From Pyrodictiaceae archaeon (GTDB lineage: Archaea > Thermoproteota > Thermoprotei_A > Sulfolobales > Pyrodictiaceae), in assembly GCA_027046525.1 (NCBI GenBank), contig JALTYD010000017.1:1274-6627 (forward strand): DNA of 5,354 nt, given 5' to 3'. Positions 1 through 5,154 of this stretch are shown here, in pieces. Position 1 is the first letter of the stretch. Every line of letters begins with the position of its first letter. Position numbers and translations under genes: made by a program. The notes under the pieces were generated by a model. That model saw nothing but the letters and a program-made list of their open reading frames with translations, did no database searches and had not been told where the DNA came from.

Positions 1-37
1 GTATTAAGTCTACTAGGATTATCGAGTAGTCTCCCAT
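1..37 (-). CDS. Alternative: 5' end of a divergent gene (partial)
   Basis: On the minus strand an ATG at 37-35 opens a frame to the left edge, reading MGDYSIILVDLI with codons favoured in this window (ATA, CTA, GTA, GAC, TAC). The hydrophobic, beta-strand-like start is protein-like, and it would make 38-135 a divergent promoter region with the 65-88 palindrome near its middle. There is no Shine-Dalgarno before the ATG. A loose TATGTAAA on the minus strand (about 83-76) is the only promoter-like element. Only 12 codons are visible, so this is an alternative to the plus-strand reading of 1-84, not an addition to it. Confidence 0.2.
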   Translation of the reverse strand, partial: MGDYSIILVDLI

Positions 38-84
38 CAGAGACCAGTAGATCCTACAGTACTAGGTTTTACATAGCCATGTAA
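1..84 (+). CDS. Possible 3' end of an upstream gene (partial)
   Basis: Frame 1 is open from the left edge for 27 codons and stops at TAA 82-84, while the other two plus frames have early stops (TAA at 5-7, TAG at 27-29). Codon choice (CTA, AGT, AGA, ATA) resembles the large gene downstream. The encoded tail is very Ser-rich and ends ...TRFYIAM; no family is recognisable. If real, its stop codon lies inside the perfect inverted repeat at 65-88, and 51 nt separate it from the next start. It is mutually exclusive with a minus-strand reading starting at 37; the short open length makes either choice weak. Confidence 0.27.
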   Translation, partial: VLSLLGLSSSLPSETSRSYSTRFYIAM

Positions 85-88
85 AACC
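65..88. repeat. Perfect 10-bp inverted repeat, 4-nt spacer
   Basis: GGTTTTACAT (65-74) and ATGTAAAACC (79-88) are exact reverse complements around the spacer AGCC (75-78). The element ends about 20 bp upstream of the TATA-like box and 47 bp upstream of the large gene's ATG. As DNA it fits a dimeric regulator's operator in the activator position; as RNA it would form a 10-bp hairpin across the possible upstream stop codon. No U-tract follows on either strand, so a simple terminator is less likely. The repeat is seen directly; its role is inference. Confidence 0.8.
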
Positions 89-105
89 CAACAGTTTAGT
101 CTAGC

Positions 106-117
106 AAGAGCTTATAG
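106..117 (+). promoter_or_regulatory. Probable archaeal promoter (BRE/TATA), near-leaderless
   Basis: A purine-rich BRE-like AAGAG (106-110) is followed by the TATA-like CTTATAG (111-117). The TATA centre is about 22 bp before the ATG at 136. Archaeal transcription normally starts about 25 bp downstream of the TATA centre, which puts the start at or next to the ATG, as is usual for first genes in crenarchaeal transcripts. The only Shine-Dalgarno-like stretch is a weak GGATGAT (124-130), consistent with leaderless initiation. Confidence 0.42.
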
Positions 118-135
118 CAGCCTGGATGATAGCCT

Positions 136-231
136 ATGCCTAATTCGAGTAATATACTCTACGCCTCTCTCCTCCTAGTATTGCTACTAGCTCCTATACT
201 ACTAACTACTGCTCATAGCAGAGCTAAAGCA
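136..231 (+). other. N-terminal signal peptide (residues 1-32)
   Basis: A hydrophobic core runs from about residue 7 to 25, followed by a polar stretch ending AHSRAKA before Q33. AKA at 30-32 satisfies the small-x-small rule for signal peptidase I; AHS slightly earlier is an alternative. The n-region carries no Lys or Arg, which is unusual but tolerated. The mature protein would begin QWTILVYIAADND, the typical opening strand of C11 peptidases, which supports cleavage here. Confidence 0.8.
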
Positions 232-3200
232 CAATGGACTATACTAGTATACATAGCTGCTGACAACGACCTAGAGCCAGCATCTTTCAAAGACCTAGCA
301 GAGATGGAAGCAACTATACCTAGAAGCGGTGTGAACGTAATAGTCTTTATCGATAGATCGCCAGAGAACTACGAGCAACTAGACGAGTACGGATTCTCCC
401 AGTACCTAGGCGACTGGGACGACACTAGAGTCTACTACGTTGTCAATGATGGCTATTCTCTAGCCTACTCATCTAGAATACTAGAAGAACTAGGTGAAAC
501 CAACACAGGCGACCCAGCTACACTAGCAAACTTCATCTCTAAGTACGCTAGAGAATACCCCGCTGAGAGAATCGCACTAATCATCTGGGATCATGGAGCA
601 ACAGGTGGTGGAGTAGCCTTCGACTATAGTGCAGATGACTACCTAACTCCCAGAGAAGTTGGAGAAGCTATTAAAGCAGCAGGTGTCCACCTAGACCTAG
701 TAGCTTTCGATGCCTGTCTTATGGCACAACTTGAAGTCCTCTACGAGCTACGAGGCCTAGTAGACTACGTAGTTGCCTCAGAAGAATCAGTCCCCAACGA
801 TGGATTCCCCTACGACTTAATACTAGGAGAGCTAGCAAAGAATCCTTCTATGAGCCCCGAAGAACTAGGGAGAGTAATGGTAGACGCTTACAAGAAGTTC
901 TACGTAGATACAAAAGATGGACCAATAGTGACTCTCTCACTCTTCGATATAAGGAACATAGACCAAGTAATAGAAGCTATGAAGAGCTTTATCTCAGAAG
1001 CACAAAACTACCCAGATGCTCTCGTAGCTGCACGGTCTAGAGCCAATATGTTTGGCGGCGGTTCAAACCCAGGAGAAGGAGGAGCACAAGTAGACCTAGT
1101 AGAGCTACTACGGGGTGTAGAAGCTCTAGGCTCTCCAATCTCTAGTAGTGCAAGCAGACTAGCATCCATAGTTGAGTCAATGATACTCTACTCCTACATA
1201 GGCGAGAAGCACAGAGGTGCGAGAGGCCTCTCGATATACTACCCACTACTCCTCGATATAGGCGCCTACGAGGAACTAACAAGCTTCGGGCGCGACACAG
1301 GCTGGTCGAAACTCCTCGAGAGAATAGTCAATGTAGCATCTTCGATAGCTAGCGTAGAAGAATCGCCTGTAGTAGCAGAAGCTTCAGGACAAGAACTAGT
1401 ACAATCATCACCAGCTGGATCCTCTCAAGCTAGTGTCACTATTAGTGTTAATGGTATCGGGATAGGAGACTATGATGGTGATAGTAGCCAAGAAGTAGCA
1501 GTGATATTCACAGCTTATAATGACTATGAAGGGACACAACTAGGTGTACTCTCGATATTCAAGTACAATCAGGGCGAGAATAAGTTCCTACTAGTATACT
1601 CTGACTTAATAGTATCTGTATCTTACTACGACGAACTCTTCTACGTAGGTTCTCTGACAGGCGATGTAAATGGAGATGGAGACGAAGAGTTATTTGTACT
1701 CTACCAAGTAAACTCCTACGATCAGCAGACATATATGCAGACCTTTACAGCGAAGCTAGACAAATACGACTACAGTAGAGGTGGGATAGACAAAACTAGT
1801 ACTATCTTCGAGGACTTCATAGCTATATCAGTTAGTGGAGGAGACTTCGACGAAGATGGCTCAATAGAGATATTCATCGCTGGTTTAAAGATAACATACG
1901 ACTATAGCAATCCACTCGTAGGCGTAGTACTAGTTGTTGATGCAAATACACTCGAAGTACTAAATACGCTAGAGCTTGGAGGAAGTATAGAGCCTATGGC
2001 TGCACTAGTAGCGAATATAACTAGACCTGATAGATCCAACCTAGTTCTAGGCTACAACATCTACCAGCTAGACCCCTACGGGCAGATAATAGGAGTGAAC
2101 TCTACACTCTACGTACTAGATAAATCAGCAGGCGGCTTGAAAGTTGTAGGAGAGTCTCGGTACAGCAATCTAAGAATATACTCTATCAGTTCAGGCGATA
2201 TAGACTCTGACGGACTCGAAGAACTACTCGTAGTCGTAGGCGATCTAGAAGCTAGTAAGACTGTACTCGATATACTAGAATGGGCGCCAGAGAGAGGCTT
2301 CTATAGAGTAAAACTAGTAGGATTTGAGAACAGAGAAGACTTCATACTAACAGATACCTTCCCCTTTGATATCGACGGTGATGGCATAGTAGAAGTTCTA
2401 GCCTATATGTCTGAGATCTACGAGACATATTCTATACTCATCCGCATAGACATATACGCGTGGCTCCCCCAGCACGGAGAGCTAGAGTACGAGACAAGTA
2501 TACCAATGGGCTTCGGCGACAGAACACTACCAGTACCAGCAGATATCAATGGCGATGGAGTACTCGACATGATCTACGTCGTTGAAGAAGGAGACAAGAT
2601 ATCGATACATCTAGGACACGTAGAGAACTACGTGAATACTACAGGCTTAATAATAGGCCAAGTACTCGACGAAAACAACAACACTGTCCCAGGAGCTAAA
2701 ATCCTAGTAAGACTACCTAGACAGAGCATAGTAGCAGAACTAGAAACAGACGAAAATGGAATATTCGTAGTAGAGGTCCCTGCAGGCTCCTACGAGATAC
2801 TTGCTCGTAAAGGGCCACTTACTGGTAGAGAAGTAGTAATAGTTAACACTGGCGAAGCAGTAGAGACTACTATAACACTAAAACAAGCCCAACAACTACA
2901 ACTAGAACCACTAGTACAGACACACACTCAGCCGGAAGAACAGCCAGAAACTCAGACTACAGCCTCACCAGAGACACAAACATCCCCAGAGGAGTCACCA
3001 ACAACTACACAGACACCCCCAGCACCAGAGCCTCAGACAGTCACAGTCACAATAACAGCTACTCAGACTCTAGAGCCTAGCGAGACAGAAACTAGCCAAG
3101 CTACACAAGCACCACAAACAGGAGAAACCGAGCCCCAAACAGTCACAGTAACAGTTACAGCTCCAGCCTCACCCCAGCAAACTCAGAGTAGCCCACCACA

Positions 3201-5022
3201 AGAAAGCCAAGACCAACAAACACCAGTCTCCACAGAAGAACCCATAGAATCTGTACGCAGAAGCAGACCTAGTAGTAGGCTCTACGAAGACGCTCCATTC
3301 ATAGCACTAATAATCGCTCTACTATTCATACTACTCCGTACTCTGAGGAGAAGCGGAGTATCACTAAAGACTGGAGTAGCTACTCTACTACTAGTTATTC
3401 TAGTACTAGGCGCTATACCTGTAGAAAGTACTGCTCAAACCAGCCAGCTTCCTCAGAGACTCCAGTGGCTATACCCTGGCTTTAGAGCTACATATCTAGT
3501 AATCTCACTCTCTGCGCAGGTGGATCCCTGGAAGCCACCAGCCTTTATATACTCTAGTGCAGGGCCGTGGCAGGAGTATTTAGGCGAGATACCTGTTCTC
3601 CAGAAGCCAGGTGAATCGAGTGCAGTAGTATCATTCGACTACTACGTAGTAGAGAGTACTAGGGGAGGCGAAGTAGCTGTGAGAGAAATAATACTAGAGA
3701 CTGGGAGTGACACAGTACTACTAGATGATAAATACAGAGTAGTACCTGGCGAGAGAGGAGTATTCCACGGCCCGTTCTGGATAGATCCTAGACAGCTCAG
3801 AGACGTGAAAGTAGGAGATAAGATAGTAATGGGTACTCCCGAGAAGCCAGAGGTATTCGAGGTATACTATATCGGGGAGCTCGATATATCCCCCTTGAGT
3901 AGAGGAGAAAGCAACTCTATCGCTACACAAGGTGATTGCCTAGTACCAGTCCCTAAAGACACTATACGTGATATAGTAGTACTATCGACTAAAGACGAGA
4001 GGGGCAACAAGTATAGACTAGTAGTAGACAGAGAGACAGGCCTAGTAATATTCTCTTCGTCTAGCACACTTCGCGGCGGAGTGACAAATACAGGCCAGCT
4101 TAGGCCTCTAAAGAATATGGTGACTTTTAAGATACTAGCAGAAGCTACACTAGATCTAGAAGACAAACTACCACCCTACAGAAACTACAGACTAGACCCA
4201 GTCCTTCGAGCAGGCTACTATGTCAAAGCCGATACAGCAGCTCTCGGCCTATCAGGTGGCTATATACTACGCTGGAACTACTATGTAACTGGAATGTACA
4301 AGGATAGAGCCCTAGTACTAGAGCTGATAATAGCTGTTGACTACAATATGAGATCAGTCATGGAGACTGCTCTATGGCTAGTAGACCTAGAAAACTACGA
4401 CGCCGAGGTAGTCTCTAGCCGTAACATACTCAGACAAGTAGGAGAGAAGTACGACTATATACCACTACTAGTAGGTCCTCTCGAGGGTAGAGAGACTCTA
4501 AACTTATTCAAATACGAGTACACGAGAGTAGCTTCTAGTAGCGATACAGTAGAGTACGAGATTACAACCCCCTCTAACGAGATGCGGATCGTGAAGCTAT
4601 TCTATACACCAAGCGGACTCCTCAAGGGCTTTATACCACTAATAGTTGGCCCAGAGCAAGGCCTCCAAATAGCGCCTCAGACACTATCTAACATAGATAT
4701 TATCTCCAGAGTATATGTCGAGCCAGAGTATCCACAGATACAGCAGGAATCTCAGTACGGGGAAGAACAGCAGAAGCCAGGAGAAGCAGACCAGCACGAA
4801 GAGACACGAGACCTAGAGGGTCTAGCACAAGAAGCTATATCACTTCTAAATAAACTACTAGGAAGAGACTCTAATAGCTCTGCGAGTCAGAGTAGCTCAG
4901 CAACGACACCAAGTAAAGAACACATCGTAGAGACCAGAGAGTCTAGGAGGACATTCTACTATACAGCGATAATAATTCTCCTCATACTCAATATAGCTCT
5001 ACTACGTAGGAGGAGGAAGTAG
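136..5022 (+). CDS. Membrane-anchored C11 (clostripain-family) protease with beta-propeller, fused to a second surface ectodomain
   Basis: This 1628-aa exported multidomain protein has a signal peptide (1-32), a C11 cysteine peptidase (about 33-400), a Ca2+-loop FG-GAP/VCBS-like propeller (about 436-835), a regulatory-like beta sandwich (837-915), and a Thr/Pro/Gln/Glu stalk (916-1052). Then come TM1 (1053-1067), basic loop (1068-1080), TM2 or internal signal peptide (1081-1100), an unknown domain (1101-1529), a second polar stalk (1530-1606), TM3 (1607-1623) and the tail RRRRK. His153 (WDHG) and Cys194 (FDACLM) are the expected catalytic dyad, so it is likely an active extracellular endopeptidase. 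The start at 136 is firm: an in-frame TAG lies at 130-132 and the signal peptide begins directly. C11 family members are usually far shorter. The order signal-ectodomain-stalk-anchor occurs twice, suggesting an in-frame fusion of two genes. I infer cell-surface proteolysis; the substrate is unknown. Confidence 0.93.
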   Translation: MPNSSNILYASLLLVLLLAPILLTTAHSRAKAQWTILVYIAADNDLEPASFKDLAEMEATIPRSGVNVIVFIDRSPENYEQLDEYGFSQYLGDWDDTRVYYVVNDGYSLAYSSRILEELGETNTGDPATLANFISKYAREYPAERIALIIWDHGATGGGVAFDYSADDYLTPREVGEAIKAAGVHLDLVAFDACLMAQLEVLYELRGLVDYVVASEESVPNDGFPYDLILGELAKNPSMSPEELGRVMVDAYKKFYVDTKDGPIVTLSLFDIRNIDQVIEAMKSFISEAQNYPDALVAARSRANMFGGGSNPGEGGAQVDLVELLRGVEALGSPISSSASRLASIVESMILYSYIGEKHRGARGLSIYYPLLLDIGAYEELTSFGRDTGWSKLLERIVNVASSIASVEESPVVAEASGQELVQSSPAGSSQASVTISVNGIGIGDYDGDSSQEVAVIFTAYNDYEGTQLGVLSIFKYNQGENKFLLVYSDLIVSVSYYDELFYVGSLTGDVNGDGDEELFVLYQVNSYDQQTYMQTFTAKLDKYDYSRGGIDKTSTIFEDFIAISVSGGDFDEDGSIEIFIAGLKITYDYSNPLVGVVLVVDANTLEVLNTLELGGSIEPMAALVANITRPDRSNLVLGYNIYQLDPYGQIIGVNSTLYVLDKSAGGLKVVGESRYSNLRIYSISSGDIDSDGLEELLVVVGDLEASKTVLDILEWAPERGFYRVKLVGFENREDFILTDTFPFDIDGDGIVEVLAYMSEIYETYSILIRIDIYAWLPQHGELEYETSIPMGFGDRTLPVPADINGDGVLDMIYVVEEGDKISIHLGHVENYVNTTGLIIGQVLDENNNTVPGAKILVRLPRQSIVAELETDENGIFVVEVPAGSYEILARKGPLTGREVVIVNTGEAVETTITLKQAQQLQLEPLVQTHTQPEEQPETQTTASPETQTSPEESPTTTQTPPAPEPQTVTVTITATQTLEPSETETSQATQAPQTGETEPQTVTVTVTAPASPQQTQSSPPQESQDQQTPVSTEEPIESVRRSRPSSRLYEDAPFIALIIALLFILLRTLRRSGVSLKTGVATLLLVILVLGAIPVESTAQTSQLPQRLQWLYPGFRATYLVISLSAQVDPWKPPAFIYSSAGPWQEYLGEIPVLQKPGESSAVVSFDYYVVESTRGGEVAVREIILETGSDTVLLDDKYRVVPGERGVFHGPFWIDPRQLRDVKVGDKIVMGTPEKPEVFEVYYIGELDISPLSRGESNSIATQGDCLVPVPKDTIRDIVVLSTKDERGNKYRLVVDRETGLVIFSSSSTLRGGVTNTGQLRPLKNMVTFKILAEATLDLEDKLPPYRNYRLDPVLRAGYYVKADTAALGLSGGYILRWNYYVTGMYKDRALVLELIIAVDYNMRSVMETALWLVDLENYDAEVVSSRNILRQVGEKYDYIPLLVGPLEGRETLNLFKYEYTRVASSSDTVEYEITTPSNEMRIVKLFYTPSGLLKGFIPLIVGPEQGLQIAPQTLSNIDIISRVYVEPEYPQIQQESQYGEEQQKPGEADQHEETRDLEGLAQEAISLLNKLLGRDSNSSASQSSSATTPSKEHIVETRESRRTFYYTAIIILLILNIALLRRRRK
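232..1335 (+). other. Peptidase C11 (clostripain-like) domain, residues 33-400
   Basis: The domain opens with WTILVYIAADNDLE, a hallmark first strand of the C11 family. The catalytic His is His153 in IIWDHGATGGG, and the nucleophile is Cys194 in FDACLMAQLEV. ASEESVPNDGFPY (about 214-226) matches the family's conserved segment after the Cys, and RGLSIYYP (363-370) matches the conserved closing strand. Asp192, two residues before the Cys, corresponds to the acidic S1 residue that gives known members Arg/Lys specificity at P1. Between His153 and Cys194 the only basic residues are R173, K180 and H185, so there is no obvious self-processing site close after the His as in the described bacterial enzyme PmC11. 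Family assignment is strong; activity and specificity are inferred. Confidence 0.92.
1441..2640 (+). other. Seven-bladed FG-GAP/VCBS-type beta-propeller, residues 436-835
   Basis: Six Ca2+-loop motifs of the form DxDxDGxxE/D are visible: D445 (DYDGDSSQE), D510 (DVNGDGDEE), D570 (DFDEDGSIE), D688 (DIDSDGLEE), D745 (DIDGDGIVE) and D803 (DINGDGVLD). A seventh position near 626-635 (ANITRPDRSN followed by LVLGYN) sits exactly where a blade is due but lacks the acidic ligands. Spacings are 65, 60, 56, 62, 57 and 58 residues, matching a seven-bladed integrin-alpha-like propeller. Such domains usually bind proteins or glycans and are stabilised by Ca2+. Here it probably positions the protease on a substrate or the S-layer (inference). 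Confidence 0.85.
2644..2880 (+). other. Carboxypeptidase-regulatory/CnaB-like beta sandwich, residues 837-915
   Basis: The segment reads GLIIGQVLDENNNTVPGAKILV, then TDENGIFVVEVPAGSYEILARK, then VVIVNTGEAVETTITL (split here for length). The pattern G-x-V-x-D-x(n)-P-G-A, T-D-x-x-G-x-F, P-x-G-x-Y-x-(I/L) is the signature of transthyretin-like carboxypeptidase regulatory and CnaB-type domains. These are structural spacer or adhesion modules in exported proteins. It links the propeller to the stalk. Confidence 0.8.
3028..3060 (+). repeat. Stalk repeat copy 1 (EPQTVTVTITA, residues 965-975)
   Basis: This is the first of two 11-residue near-identical repeats in the stalk. It starts 102 nt before the second copy at 3130-3162, and the copies differ at one residue (I versus V). 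Alternating Thr/Val suggests a short beta-prone segment within an otherwise disordered stalk. Confidence 0.75.
3130..3162 (+). repeat. Stalk repeat copy 2 (EPQTVTVTVTA, residues 999-1009)
   Basis: This is the second copy of the 11-residue stalk repeat. At DNA level it differs from copy 1 mainly at synonymous third positions (CCT/CCC, CAG/CAA, GTC/GTA), so it is not a recent exact duplication. The protein sequence appears to be what is conserved. Confidence 0.75.
3292..3435 (+). other. TM1, basic loop, then TM2/internal signal peptide (residues 1053-1100)
   Basis: TM1 is the hydrophobic run 1053-1067 ending in LRTLRR, a typical stop-transfer with positive residues inside. The loop 1068-1080 (RTLRRSGVSLKTG) is basic and so cytoplasmic. 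A second hydrophobic run, 1081-1094, follows and ends GAIPVESTAQ; Ser1098 and Ala1100 fit a signal peptidase I site before Gln1101, the same residue that follows the N-terminal signal. LRRS here resembles the RRRRK end of the whole protein, so this looks like the tail of one type-I membrane protein abutting the signal peptide of the next. Confidence 0.75.
3436..4722 (+). other. Unrecognised second ectodomain, residues 1101-1529
   Basis: No named family is recognised. The predicted content is mostly beta strand with many Tyr, Val and charged residues. It includes GPFWIDPRQL (1212-1221), VKVGDKI (1224-1230) and RLVVDRETGLVIF (1294-1306). A WIDP...VGD...DxETGLL-type order recurs in archaeal secreted proteins as I recall it, but I cannot tie it to a named domain. 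A short motif recurs as IPLLVGP (1442-1448) and IPLIVGP (1500-1506). Cys1268 is the only Cys here. Position behind an export signal and before a stalk and anchor puts it outside the cell. Confidence 0.6.
4723..5019 (+). other. C-terminal stalk, membrane anchor and basic tail (residues 1530-1628)
   Basis: Residues 1530-1606 are rich in Gln, Glu, Ser and Thr, with one amphipathic stretch (LEGLAQEAISLLNKLLG) that may be a helix. They are followed by ETRESRR, the hydrophobic run 1607-1623 (FYYTAIIILLILNIALL) and the tail RRRRK. This is a classic C-terminal anchor with the positive end in the cytoplasm. The arrangement copies that before TM1: polar stalk, Arg-rich patch, short TM, Arg tail. Confidence 0.85.
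5008..5016 (+). promoter_or_regulatory. Strong Shine-Dalgarno for the 42-aa gene
   Basis: AGGAGGAGG lies 7 nt before the ATG at 5024, is complementary to the CCUCC core at the archaeal 16S rRNA 3' end, and decides that start. It consists of the AGG Arg codons of the upstream protein's RRRRK tail. This is the pattern expected for a downstream operon gene, in contrast to the near-leaderless upstream gene. Confidence 0.75.
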
Positions 5023-5023
5023 A

Positions 5024-5152
5024 ATGGATAGCACTAGCTACAACCTGCCTAAAGAACTAGTAGAGTTTATTGCCGCGAAGACAGGCTATCCACGGAAGAT
5101 TATTATAGAGATACTACTACTCGAGAGAGAATACTACGGGTCACTAGTATAG
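5024..5152 (+). CDS. Small helical protein of unknown function (42 aa)
   Basis: ATG 5024 to TAG 5150-5152 encodes 42 aa, beginning MDSTSYNLPKELVEFIAAK and ending LEREYYGSLV. It starts 1 nt after the stop of the large gene, with a strong Shine-Dalgarno at 5008-5016, so the two are almost certainly co-transcribed and coupled. Codons match the neighbour (CTA, ATA, GTA, GAG). Two helices are predictable, about residues 9-19 and 22-37, joined by a KTGYPRK turn. The shape is superficially like the start of HU or small helix-turn-helix DNA-binding proteins, but too little is present to name a family. No signal peptide or membrane segment is seen, so it is probably cytoplasmic. Length is below many gene-calling cut-offs, so it could be missed. 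Confidence 0.72.
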   Translation: MDSTSYNLPKELVEFIAAKTGYPRKIIIEILLLEREYYGSLV

Positions 5153-5154
5153 CC

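Larger units (their letters stand above)
2881..3291 (+). other. Thr/Pro/Gln/Glu-rich stalk, residues 916-1052
   Basis: This low-complexity segment is dominated by Thr, Pro, Gln, Glu, Ser and Ala, as in membrane-proximal, often O-glycosylated stalks of archaeal surface proteins. The coding strand is correspondingly A/C-rich and poor in G and T. It contains two copies of EPQTVTVTxTA. Its last part (1040-1048) is Arg-rich, VRRSRPSSR, directly before TM1. The role is to hold the protease and propeller away from the membrane (inference from composition and position). Confidence 0.8.

Noticed and set aside
65..88. CRISPR repeat or mobile-element end
   Set aside because: There is only one copy, with no spacer periodicity, no target duplication and no transposase nearby.
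1..135. tRNA or other structured RNA gene
   Set aside because: No tRNA-like D-arm, anticodon arm and TPsiC (GTTCRANNC) set can be laid out; stems found are short apart from the palindrome.
126..143. Five-codon upstream frame ATG ATA GCC TAT GCC TAA overlapping the main start
   Set aside because: It is too short to be a gene. If transcription starts near 136, as the TATA position suggests, it is not in the mRNA.
3343..3345. CTG (Leu1070) as an internal start for the second half
   Set aside because: CTG is a very rare start, and it would place the nearby Shine-Dalgarno-like motif at or after the start rather than before it.
3721..4166. Minus-strand open frames of 69 and 99 codons within the large gene
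   Set aside because: They are antisense to a strongly coding region, lack recognisable domains or initiation signals, and overlap each other in different frames.
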